Assembly (NCBI GenBank): GCA_933228675.1 | Contig: OW121744.1 | Location: 102,457,622-102,521,621, forward strand | Direction of reading: 5' to 3' | DNA from: Stomorhina lunata | Lineage: Eukaryota > Arthropoda > Insecta > Diptera > Rhiniidae | DNA: 64,000 bases | In this document: piece by piece, positions 45,221-55,925 of the stretch | Position numbering within the stretch: position 1 is the stretch's first letter | Layout: the number at the start of each line of letters is the position of its first letter | Position numbers and translations under genes: made by a program | Notes under the pieces: model-generated | Database searches by the model: none | What the model saw: only the letters and a program-made list of their open reading frames with translations | Told to the model about the DNA's origin: nothing

Positions 45221-46741
45221 TCAAACTTTAAATAATTTCATTTTATCCGCGTAAACATTAATGTTGACATTTAGCGGTGATTTCGAGTTATTACGCAGAC
45301 TCAAGGGGGAAGTGCTTTTGAGATAACTCCCTTGTCGTGAAGTGGACAATGAATGTACCGAAGAGCTTATGGGCCTTTGCTTGGAATTATTAACCTTCTG
45401 AGGCAACAAAGTCGAGAAGTTATAAACTTTTGGGCGGTATAAGTTATTTTTAAGGGATCCGGTTTTACTTTCATACATTCTCAAGTTCTCTTTGACTTTC
45501 TGGACTAAAGACTTTTGGGGTGTAATAGCGCTTTGAGTATTGGACTGAAGGCTACGCACTGAAGAACTAGTTTTAAAGGGTATATAACTGGGTAAACGTT
45601 CATTGGTTTTTCTGGGTATGTTAGTGTTCGATTTCTTTATATTTTGCTGGGAACTATATATAGCAGTTAAGTCCTTCAGACGATGTCTGGCCAATGTTTT
45701 GATATTACTGGAAGTTCCGGGATTTTCTTCAAACTTGGACAATCTTTGTTTTTTGTTATAAGAACTTAAAGAATCAGGTTTTTCTACAAAGATATTTGTG
45801 GGTCCATGAGAACTTTCCTCATTTCGTATAACGATATTTGTATAATCTCGAGATTTAAACGGTTTGTTTAAGGGCAGAGTTATACTTCTAGTCTTAGAAT
45901 CCGATTCAATTTGAATATTAATGTTTTCCTTCAAGGGACGCTCTTCTAAATTTTTAATATTAATACGAATTTCACAGCCCGAACTTGAACGCCGATGACC
46001 TGAGTTTTGAGATCGAGTTTGAACGAGGCGACTGTTAGCTGAGGGATTTGGAAGGCGTGCGATTTCTTGTTTAAAACTTTCAGAAGAATGGATTCTTTTT
46101 GTGCTCAAAATCTGTTGGTGGCTTAAGGTATTTTGGTTTTTCAACCCTTGGCTACTTGAGGGCTGATCTTGAGACGCCGATATAAAGCAACCGGGAGAGA
46201 TCATGTTATTTTGTGCTTGATAATAAAAATTCTTGGGTGTAGTATCTCGAATTTTTGGCCTACAATTTAGATCATTATCTTTTAACTCCCTAAAAGGTAA
46301 AGGTCTTATTAAACTGGGTCCCGGATCATGTAAAAATTTTCTTCTACGATACTCCTGAAATTTGCTTGAATTTAAATATCCATCATTATTTTGTTTAGTA
46401 GTAGGCCTCGGCCCTAAGCCACTTTCGGTACTGGGAAAATTGGAATTATAAAAAAAGGTTTGACAGTCTTGCTCAGGTTCCGGTTTTAAAATATTAAGAC
46501 TGGGTGCTGTTAGAGGATAAGTGGGTCTTTCGGCATAATGAAAATTGTAGGATTGAATTTTAAAGGGATCTTTTTCAAAGGGATCTGACGGCTGTTGGCG
46601 GCGTTTAACTTTAGAATTTGCCCCGAGGTGAAAGTCACCCATTGTATCTAGGAGGAGAAGAGGGAAAAGGGAGTTAAATTAAACAGAAAATTTTGATGGA
46701 AAGAAAAAACTTACAAAGATTGCGTCCACGTTGAAGACTCA
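45221..46741 (-). CDS. Unknown 484-aa basic disordered protein, two exons
   Basis: Not recognised. Exon 1 is 46741-46714 (ATG to a phase-1 break, encoding MSLQRGRNL, donor GTAAGT) and exon 2 is 46647-45221 (acceptor CCTCCTAG), a 66-bp intron; the join reads MSLQRGRNLYTMGDFHLGAN and totals 1455 nt. A start at the internal ATG (46642) is also possible. The protein is Ser/Asn/Lys/Arg/Gln-rich throughout with few hydrophobic stretches; IRINIKNLEERP and NINIQIESDSKTRSITLPL (about 240-275) alternate like beta strands and the C-terminus is NVNINVYADKMKLFKV. No TM segment or known domain. Convergent with Vmat. Shares basic Ser/Asn-rich character, strand and a phase-1 early intron with the 29.5-30.55 kb gene. 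Confidence 0.7.
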
Positions 46742-46919
46742 TGTTAGATTTTTATTAAGATTTTACAAAATTTTAAAATAATTTTGAAAATTTCCGAAAT
46801 TTAAGCAAGAAATTGAAAACAATACAAAAATATCTTTTGATTTGAAAAATAATCTAAAAATAAAGAATTTTCAAAAAAAATATTTCCCTAAATACAAAAA
46901 AATAGCAGACAAATGAAAA

Positions 46920-47610
46920 AAGAAAAAAGGCAGGGTTTGAAAAATTTCCTATAAATAGTAAATATTTGAAAAAATTCCTATAAAAAATAGTACATTTTTG
47001 AAAAATTTCCTTTTAAAATCGAAAATTTTTGAAAAATTTCCTATAAAAATAGTAAATTTTCGAAAAATTTTCTATAAAAATAGTACATTTTCTAAAAAAT
47101 TTCCTATAAAAATAGTAAATTTTCGAAAAATAGTAAATTTTCGATAAATAGTAAATTTTCGAAAAATAGTAAATTTTCGAAAAATTTCCTATAAAAAGAG
47201 TAAATTTTCGAAAATTTTCCTATAAAAATAGTAAATTTTCGAAAAATTTCCTAGAAAAATAGTAAATTTTTGAAAAATTTCCTATAAAAATAGTAATTTT
47301 CGAAAAATTTCCTAAAAAAACAATAAATTTTTGAAAAATTTCCTAAATAATAGTCAATTTTTTTAAAATTTCCTGTAAAAATATTAAATTTTTGAAAAAT
47401 TTCCTATAAAAATAGTAAATTTTTGAAAAATTTCCTATAAAAATAGTAAATTTTCGAAAAATTTCCTATAAAAATAGAAAATTTTCCTATAAAAACAGTC
47501 AATTTTCAAAAAATTTCCTTTAAAAAATAAATTTTCGAAAAATTTTCTTTAAAGAATCAATTTTTGAAAAATTTCCTTTAAATAGTAAAATTTCGAATTT
47601 TCTTGAAACC
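46920..47610 (+). repeat. 31-bp A/T-type minisatellite CCTATAAAAATAGTAAATTT (about 21 copies)
   Basis: The unit is CCTATAAAAATAGTAAATTT + TCGAAAAATTT, 31 bp, with irregular partial units. No CTATAG core, but CCTATAAAAATAG and GAAAAATTT echo the other families and the period is the same. Confidence 0.88.
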
Positions 47611-47619
47611 ACTTTTTCT

Positions 47620-49290
47620 TATCGAAATCTTTTACAATTTTCGAGAAACTTATTGAATCATGTTGCAAATTTAGGTGGAGCAGCGATGACAGAAGGGGCT
47701 TGATTTTTCACCTAAGAAAATGCAACCCTGGTTACAAAATCTTCTTTTAAACAAATCAATTTATTAACTAAAAACTTAATTATAAAAAAAACTTTTGGTT
47801 TTATTGAAAAAATGTTATTCTATATAATTAACTAAATTTATAATAAAAAATCAAAAAATCTTATAAAAAAAATATTTCAAAAAAAATACTGAAATTATAA
47901 AAAAATATATAAATATCGTAGTTAAATATTTAAAACAAAAATCTGTAAAATTTTTGCTTTCATGCACAAGTTATCTGACACAAAAAGGGAATAAAGTAGT
48001 TTTTAGTATTTAAGAAAAATATTGAAAAATATTGAAAAGTATTGAAAAAATATTATCAAACTAATTGTTGTTATATTATAAATTAAAAAAATTTCGAAAA
48101 CCAAAATTAAAAGAAAATTGTTTAAGAAAGTAATTTTTGTTACACAAACTTTAAGTATTTTTTAAGGCAAAAATTTGAATGGCTGCGAATTTTTGTTGGA
48201 GAAAATACAAGCGCTAATATTTCGAAAGAAATCCAAAATTTCTTTAATTATAAAGATCCGGCTCGAAGGGCCAAAACTTAACTTAAGTTGTTTTAAAAAA
48301 TTTTTTCGTTTAGGAATATATTTCCATGAATTTGTAAAAAAATCTTGTAGGGAAAAGTTTTCATTTCTTAAATTTAATCATCCGGATCGAAGTACCAAAA
48401 ATTTGGTATTTAAAAAAATTTCAAAATTTCTTAACAGTTTCGCCTTTAAAATCCATTTACTCTAATTTCTTGTTGAATATCTTTTTGGATCTAATTTCAA
48501 ATGACTAATTAGGAACATCATAAACATCCGGCTTGAAGGACCAACAATTTCTCAAACTTAAGGAAAATCTAAATTTATGAATGAGTAGTAAAAATTTTTC
48601 AAAAATGGCTGTTTTTAAATGAATTTTACAACTCTTAACTACTTTTTTTCTATGTTAAAACCAAAAGCTTTTAATATTTTTTCCGAAAATTTATAGTAAA
48701 TTTTCTATAAATTTAAAGAAACTTAAATTTAATTGAAAAAAAAATCCAAAATTTTTAAAAATTTGCACATAACCTCAAATTTTTCTTATAAAACTTTAAA
48801 CAACTCAAACTTTTTTAAACAATTTTCATTTATATTTTAAAATAAAAAAACAAAACCTATTTATTAAAACAAACATAAATGTTTTATAAACTATATAAAT
48901 TTATTAGAAAAATTCCAAAATCATCTTGAAAATTATAGAAAACCAAAAATACAGTTTAACCTAAAAACAAAACCATGTAAATTTTGAGGTTAAATTTGCA
49001 AAACCAAAGTTGAAAAGCAAACATTTGTAGTTGAAAGCAGGTATTTAAAAAAAGTTCTATTTCAAAATTGTATATAAAAAAATAGCTGAAATACTTGCTG
49101 ATATTTAGAGAAAACAAAAAACCAAAAATATTTAAATATTCTAGAGAAAAATGTTTAAAAATTATAAAAAAAAATAAATATAAATATTAAAAATTAAAAA
49201 TAAAACAGAAAAAATCATAAAATATTAAATATTCAAAAATATTTAAACATACTCGTAATATAAAAAAAATAGTTCAAAATATTTATAAAA
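47620..49290. other. AT-rich spacer, no supported gene
   Basis: Long A and T runs. The + open frame 48175-48465 starts at TTG-like context and is Lys/Phe-rich. A loosely repeated GATCCGGCTCGAAGGGCCAA / CATCCGGCTTGAAGGACCAA phrase occurs near 48256, 48380 and 48526, about 125-145 bp apart, suggesting an old tandem repeat. Confidence 0.5.
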
Positions 49291-49294
49291 TTTG

Positions 49295-51590
49295 AATTTT
49301 TTAAAAATTTCCTCCAAACATAAGAAATTTTTGAAAAATTTCCTATGAAAAAAGTAAAATTTTGAAAAATTTCTTTAAAAAATTTCTCATAAAATAAGAA
49401 ATTTTTGAAAAATATCTAACAAATATAAGAAATCTTAAAAAAAAAATCCTATAAAAATAAAAAATTTTTGAAAAATTCGATATAAAAATAAGAAATTTTT
49501 GAAAAATTTTATAAATAAGAAATTTTTTAAAAATTTCCTATAAAAATGCAACATTTTTGAAAAATTTTCTAATGAAAATAGTAAAATTTTGAAAACTTTC
49601 CTATACAAATATGAAATTTTTGAAAAATTTTTTTATAAACATACGAAATTTGTGAAAAAATACCTATAAAAATAAAAATTTTTTGCAAAATTTCTTATCA
49701 AAATAAAAAAAAATTGAAAAATTTCCCACAAAAATAAGAAATTTGTGAAAAATTTCCTATAAAAATAAGAAATTTGTGAAAAATTTCCTATAAAATTAAG
49801 AAATTTTTGAAAAATTTCCTATAAAAATAAGAAATTTTTGAAAATTTCCTATAAAAATAAGAAATTTTTGAAAAATTTCCTATTAAAATAAGAAATTTTT
49901 GAAAAATTTCCTATAAAAATAAGAAATTTTTGAAAAATTTCCTATTAAAATAAGAAATTTTTGAAAAATTTCCTATAAAAATAAGAAATTTTTGAAAAAT
50001 TTCCTATAAAAATAAGAAATTTTTGAAAAATTTCCTAAAAAAAATAAGAAATTTTTGAAAAATTTCCTATAAAAATAAGAAATTTTTGAAAAATTTCCTA
50101 AAAAAAATAAGAAACTTTTGAAAAATTTCCTATAAAATAAAGAAATTTTTGAAAAATTTCCTATACAAATAAGAAATTTTTGAAAAATTTCCTATAAAAA
50201 TAAGAAATTTTTGAAAAATTTCCTATAAAAATAAGAAATTTTTGAAAAATTTCCTATACAAATAAGAAATTTTTGAAAAATTTCCTATAAAAATAAGAAA
50301 TTTTTGAAAAATTTCCTATAAAAATAAGAAATTTTTGAAAAATTTCCTATAAAAATAAGAAATTTTTGAAAAATTTCCTATAAAAATAAGAAATTTTTGA
50401 AAAATTTCCTATAAAAATAAGAAATTTTTGAAAAATTTCCTATAAAAATAAGAAATTTTTGAAAAATTTCCTATAAAAATAAGAAATTTTTGAAAAATTT
50501 CCTATAAAAATAAGAAATTTTTTAAAAATTTCCTATAAAAATAAAAAATTTTTGAAAAATTTTCTATAAAAATAAGAAGTTTTTGAAAAATTTTCTATAA
50601 AACTATGAAATTTTTTAAAAATTTCCTATAAAAATAAGAAATTTTTGAAAAATTTCCTATAAAAATAAGAAATTTTTGAAAAATTTCCTTTAAAAATACG
50701 CAATTTTTGAAGAAATAAGAAGTTTTTTAAAAATTCTTATAAAACTAAAAAATTTTTGAAAAATTTCCTTTAAAAATAAGAAATTTTTGAAAAATTTCCT
50801 TTAAAAATAAGAAATTTTTGAAAAATTTTCTATAAAAATAAGAAATTTTTGAAAAATTTTCTATAAAACTATGAAATTTTTTAAAAATTTCCTATAAAAA
50901 TAAGAAATTTTTGAAAAATTTCCTATAAAAATAAGAAATTTTTGAAAAATTTCCTTTAAAAATACGCAATTTTTGAAGAAATAAGAAGTTTTTTAAAAAT
51001 TCTTATAAAACTAAAAAATTTTTGGAAAATTTCCTATCAAAATAGGAAATTTTTAAAAACTTTCCTATAAAAATAGTTAATTTTGAAAAATTTCCTATAA
51101 AAATAAATAATTTTTGAAAAATTTCCTATAAAATACGAAATTTTTCTTATCAAAATAAGAAATTTTTGAAAAATTTCCAATAAAATTAGCAATTTTTTTT
51201 TTAATTTCCTATTAATATATTAATTTTTTGAAAATTTTCCTATAGAAATAGTAAATTTTTGAAAATTTTCCTTTAAAAAAATAGTAAACTTTTGAAAAAT
51301 TTCCTATAAAAATAGTAAATTTTTGAAAAATTTCCTGTAAAAATAGTAAATTTTTGAAAAATTTCCTATAAAAATACTAAATTTTTGAAAAATTTCCTAC
51401 AAAAAAATTAAATTTTTGAAAATTTTCCTATAAAAATTGTAAACTTTTGCAAAATTTCCTATAAAAATAGTAAATTTTTGAAACATTTCCTATAAAAATA
51501 AGAAAAAATCGAAAATTAAAAAAAAAATTCCTATAAAAATAGTAAATTTTTGAAAAATTTCCTATAAGAATAGTAAATTTTTAAAAAGTA
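49295..51590 (+). repeat. 31-bp A/T-type minisatellite CCTATAAAAATAAGAAATTT (about 74 copies)
   Basis: The unit is CCTATAAAAATAAGAAATTT + TTGAAAAATTT, 31 bp. It is very uniform at 49740-50560. Around 50600-50760 a block containing AACTATGAAATTTTTT and AAATACGCAATTTTTGAAG recurs about 266 bp later (50867-51020), a local duplication. From about 51240 units change to the TAGTAAATTT form of the 47-kb array. Confidence 0.93.
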
Positions 51591-51599
51591 GACAAAAAA

Positions 51600-52985
51600 A
51601 ATTTTTTTAAATTTTTGAAAAAATGTTTAATTATTTGAAAGGTTTCTTATAAAATTATGAAAAATATTTGATATCTTTGATATTTTGATACGTTTCTTTA
51701 ACTTAAAACATTTGCAACAAAAGATCAAGAATTGCCACAAAAATGCAATCATTATTATTATTAAAAAATAAAAATTATTAACAAAAAATTTAAGTATTGA
51801 AATATTTTAAATTTAAATATTGAAATATGTATTATAAATTTCATTAATAACAAAAAGCTTATGTACAGGGTAATTTATAACAAAAAAGTTTAAATGGTTT
51901 TCATTAAATTAACATAAATATTACAAAAAAAAACTGAAATATTGAAATCTAAAATTTGAAATTAAATATTAAATAAATTTAAATTTAGAAAAAAAACTCA
52001 TTAAAACATTTGATTTTCCATATCAAATTGTTAAATATGAAAATTATTGTGTGAATTAGACAATATAAGTTATTAAATTTAATCAAAAAACAAACAAAAG
52101 CTACTACAAATTACTTCAAATTGATGAAATATTTAATCAATCTAACAAATATTTAATCACTTTAATTAAACATAAACTATTTAACCAAATAAAGCTGGTA
52201 TGGGGTCAAACACACTATTCACTGATATATTTATTAAACTATAACTAAATATCTTAATTATTATTATTATAAATATTAAACAAATAAAATTTAAATTTAA
52301 GCGCTTTGTGGCCAAATATTACAAAATTTTGAAAAAAATACCTAAACTAAAATTTATAGCAAAAAAATTCCTTGAATAAAAATTACCAAAAAAAAATATT
52401 GTTTTGCATTTGAGCATAATAGTCAAAATATTTATAAAAAATACCTAATATTAACTATAAAAAGATATGTATTATTAAAAATTTATAACCTAAAAATACA
52501 ATACAAACAACTACAACTACATTATAAATTACAATGGAAGAAACCACTTTGACATTTAGACAAATTTAAATTTGAAATTCAAGCTTTTTTTCATGCAAGT
52601 TTCCCAATGAAGGGAAAACTCTTAACAAATAAAGTTTAATATTAAAAAACTAAAAACAAAATATTATAATTAAATAATTATAACAAAAATTACATGTATT
52701 TGCAATACTTAAATGTATTCTTAAATCTAAAGGAAAAAACCAAAAAAATATTTTTAAGCATTTATATAAATGGATTTAAACTAAAAAAAACCTTAATATG
52801 TATTAAAATTGTTCATTAATATGATAAAAATTTGAAATGAAAATTAAATACGTTGTTGGTGAATAAAACTGAGCTACACAAAAAAAATTGAAGTTATAAT
52901 TTATTTAAAAATGGAAAATTGGTAAGTTTATTTCATACCTGAATCACATAAAAAACCTGAAAGTACCCTCGATTTACGCAAGAAA
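51600..52985. other. AT-rich spacer, no gene seen
   Basis: Long A/T-rich sequence without open frames over 60 codons and without clear repeats. Confidence 0.6.
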
Positions 52986-52989
52986 GAAA

Positions 52990-54570
52990 ATTTTTAAGAC
53001 TTTACAATTTTCCAAAAATTTACTATTTTTATAGGAAATTTTTCAAAATTTTACATTTTTATAGGAAATTTTTCAAAAATTTATTTTTTTTTACTATTTT
53101 TGAAAGGAAAATTTTCAAAAATTCACTATTTTTTAAAGGAAATTTTTCGAAAAATGTTCTATTTTTATAGGAAAATTTTCAAAAATTTACCATTTTTACA
53201 GAAAATTTTTCAAAAATTTACTATTTTTTAAAGGAAATTTTTCAAAAATTTAATATTTTTTAAAGCAAAATTTTCAAAAATTTATTATTTTTTTAAGAAA
53301 AATTTTCAAAAATTTACTATTTTTATAAGAAATTTTTCAAAAATTTACTATTTTTTAAGGAAAATTTTCTATTTTTATAGAAAATTTTTCAAAATTTTTC
53401 TATTTTTATAGGAAATTTTTCAAAAATTTCTTATTTTTTAAGGAAAAATTTCAAAAATTTACTATTTTTTAAGGAAAGTTTTCAAAAATTTACCATTTTT
53501 ATTTATTTTCAAAAATTTATAATTTTTGAAAGGAAATTTTTCAAAAATTTACTATTTTTTAAAGGAAAATTTTCAAAAATTTACTATTTTTTAAGGAAAT
53601 TTTTCAAAATTGTACTATTTTTTAAAGGAAAATTTTCAAAAATGTACTATTTTTATAGAAAATTTTTCAAAAATTTTCTATTTTTAAAGAAAATTTTTAA
53701 ATCTATTTTTATAGAAAATTTTTCAAAAATTTTCTATTTTTAAAGAAAATTTTTCAAAAATTTTCTATTTTTATAGGAAATTTTTCAAAAATTTTCTATT
53801 TTTATAGAAAATTTTTCAAAAATTTTCTATTTTTATAGAAAATTTTTCAAAAATTTTCTATTTTTATAGAAAATTTTTCAAAAATTTTCTATTTTTATAG
53901 AAAATTTTTGAAAAATTTTCTATAAAAATAGAAAATTTTTGAAAAAAATAGAAAATTTTTCAAAAATTTTCTATTTTTATAGAAAATTTTTCAAAAATTT
54001 TCTATTTTTATAGAAAATTTTTCAAAAATTTTCTATTTTTATAGAAAATTTTTCAAAAATTTTCTATTTTTATAGAAAATTTTTCAAAAATTTTCTATTT
54101 TTATAGAAAAATTTTAAAAAATTTTCTATTTTTATAGAAAATTTTTCAAAAATTTTCTATTTTTATAGAAAATTTTTCAAAAATTTTCTATTTTTATAGA
54201 AAATTTTTCAAAAATTTTCTATTTTTATAGGAAATTTTTCAAAAATTTTCTATTTTTATAGGAAATTTTTCAAAAATTTTCTATTTTTATAGAAAATTTT
54301 TCAAAAATTTTCTATTTTTATAGAAAATTTTTCAAAAATTTTCTATTTTTATAGAAAAATTTTCAAAAATTTTCTATTTTTATAGAAAATTTTTCAAAAA
54401 TTTTCTATTTTTATAGAAAATTTTTCAAAAATTTTCTATTTTTATAGAAAATTTTTCAAAAATTTTCTATTTTTATAGAAAATTTTTCAAAAATTTTCTA
54501 TTTTTATAGAAAATTTTTCAAAAATTTCCTTAAAAAAATAGTAAATTTTTGAAAATTTTCCTTTCGTCTA
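52990..54570 (-). repeat. 31-bp A/T-type minisatellite in inverted orientation (about 51 copies)
   Basis: The left part (52995-53660) is the reverse complement of the 47-kb unit (AAATTTTTCAAAAATTTACT + ATTTTTATAGG). The right part (53660-54530) is a uniform subtype, CTATTTTTATAGAAAATTTT + TCAAAAATTTT, in which the strands are nearly self-complementary. A short flip sits at about 53905-53960, and the last unit (54530-54570) flips back to the + form. Confidence 0.9.
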
Positions 54571-54574
54571 GTTT

Positions 54575-55470
54575 CCAAGAAAATCAAAATTTTATATTTT
54601 CATATAAAAATTTAAAAAAAATCAGGTTTTCGATTTTTAAATCCAAGATCATTCGGCGAAGCCATTTTAAGTCTTAGTTGCTTAATAAAGTGCAATTTTT
54701 TCATCAAAACATCTTCACTCTTTAACTTTATATATTTTTATTAAAATATTTCTTTTTTTTACATTAAATGTTAAAGTAAATTTTCTTACTTATTAATTAC
54801 AAGAAAACATTTATCTGTACGATATTTAGTTTTTTATTTTATTTTTATTATTATTAACATTTTGAATTTTGAACAGTAATTGCAGAAGTAAAGAGTAAAA
54901 GTCAAGTTATTTTTTATTAAATTTATAAAACTAAACAAATGAGAAAATAAAATTATAAAGCAGAAAATGTTTTTAACAAAAGCCTAAAAAGGTTATTAAT
55001 AAAATTTAGTAATTCTATTATATAACAATATAAAAGTGGGCAAAAACTTTCAAAAAGTTTTACATATGTTACGTTAATAATTAGGGCCAAATTTTAACTA
55101 AAACTTTAAGAGATTTGATGTGTATTTTACGATTATATACAGAGTTTATATTAAAAGTTTATAAATACGTTATATAATTCTTTAAACATTAGTATATATA
55201 AGTATTACTAAGAAAAATGTGATTTATTAAAAATGTTAATAAATGTTTTATTTTTTTGTTAGTCAAACTCTTAGAGAACTAGAATAAAAAAAAGAAAAAT
55301 CTTGAGGGCTTTTTTTAGAAAAATCCCTGAAGTTATACATAACACAATTGGAAACGCTTAGAAATCTAAATTAAAAAGAAACTACATAAGCAATAAATCC
55401 AAATAAACAAAGACTAAAATATGCAATTTAAAAGGATATTAGCTGAAATCCCTAAAACAAACCATTAGAA
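54575..55470. other. Spacer and mip120 3'UTR
   Basis: AT-rich. On the - strand the canonical AATAAA at 55252-55247, about 220 nt past the mip120 stop, is a likely poly(A) signal. Confidence 0.5.
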
Positions 55471-55925
55471 CTAATCCTGTGTATAACTATTATCTGTATT
55501 TTGTATGGAAAAGTCTATGATTTCCACTAAACAGCGACCCAATTCTTCCATTACCATTTTTTCTGTTTGATATGCTGGTAAATTGTTCTTTTCACATTCA
55601 TCCGCCTGGGTTATCATGCATTGTATTGTGGCATCTATGACTTCTTGGGTTATAAAATTACACTGTTGATTCTCGAGGCTGGGTGACAAGGCACCACCAC
55701 CACCACTTGTTATACTGTCAAAACCTGTCAATGTCTTACTCGAATCCTTTAATGATTTTTCGATTTTAATGTTGTTTAAAGCACTTAGATCTCTTTGAGA
55801 TTTATCATAGCTACGCTTGCTGTTAAGGTTATCGTTTTGTGCCCCACCCATAGCTATGGTGGCCATAATTTTGGGATCTATGGGATCCATATCCAAATCG
55901 GGACGATCTTCAACATTGCGACATC
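55471..55925 (-). CDS. mip120: mip120 coding exon 4 (C-terminus)
   Basis: Enters in phase 1 after TTCTTCCATAG, giving [20 protein letters not shown], and ends YTQD and a stop at 55471. Contains the conserved C-terminal helices. Confidence 0.92.
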
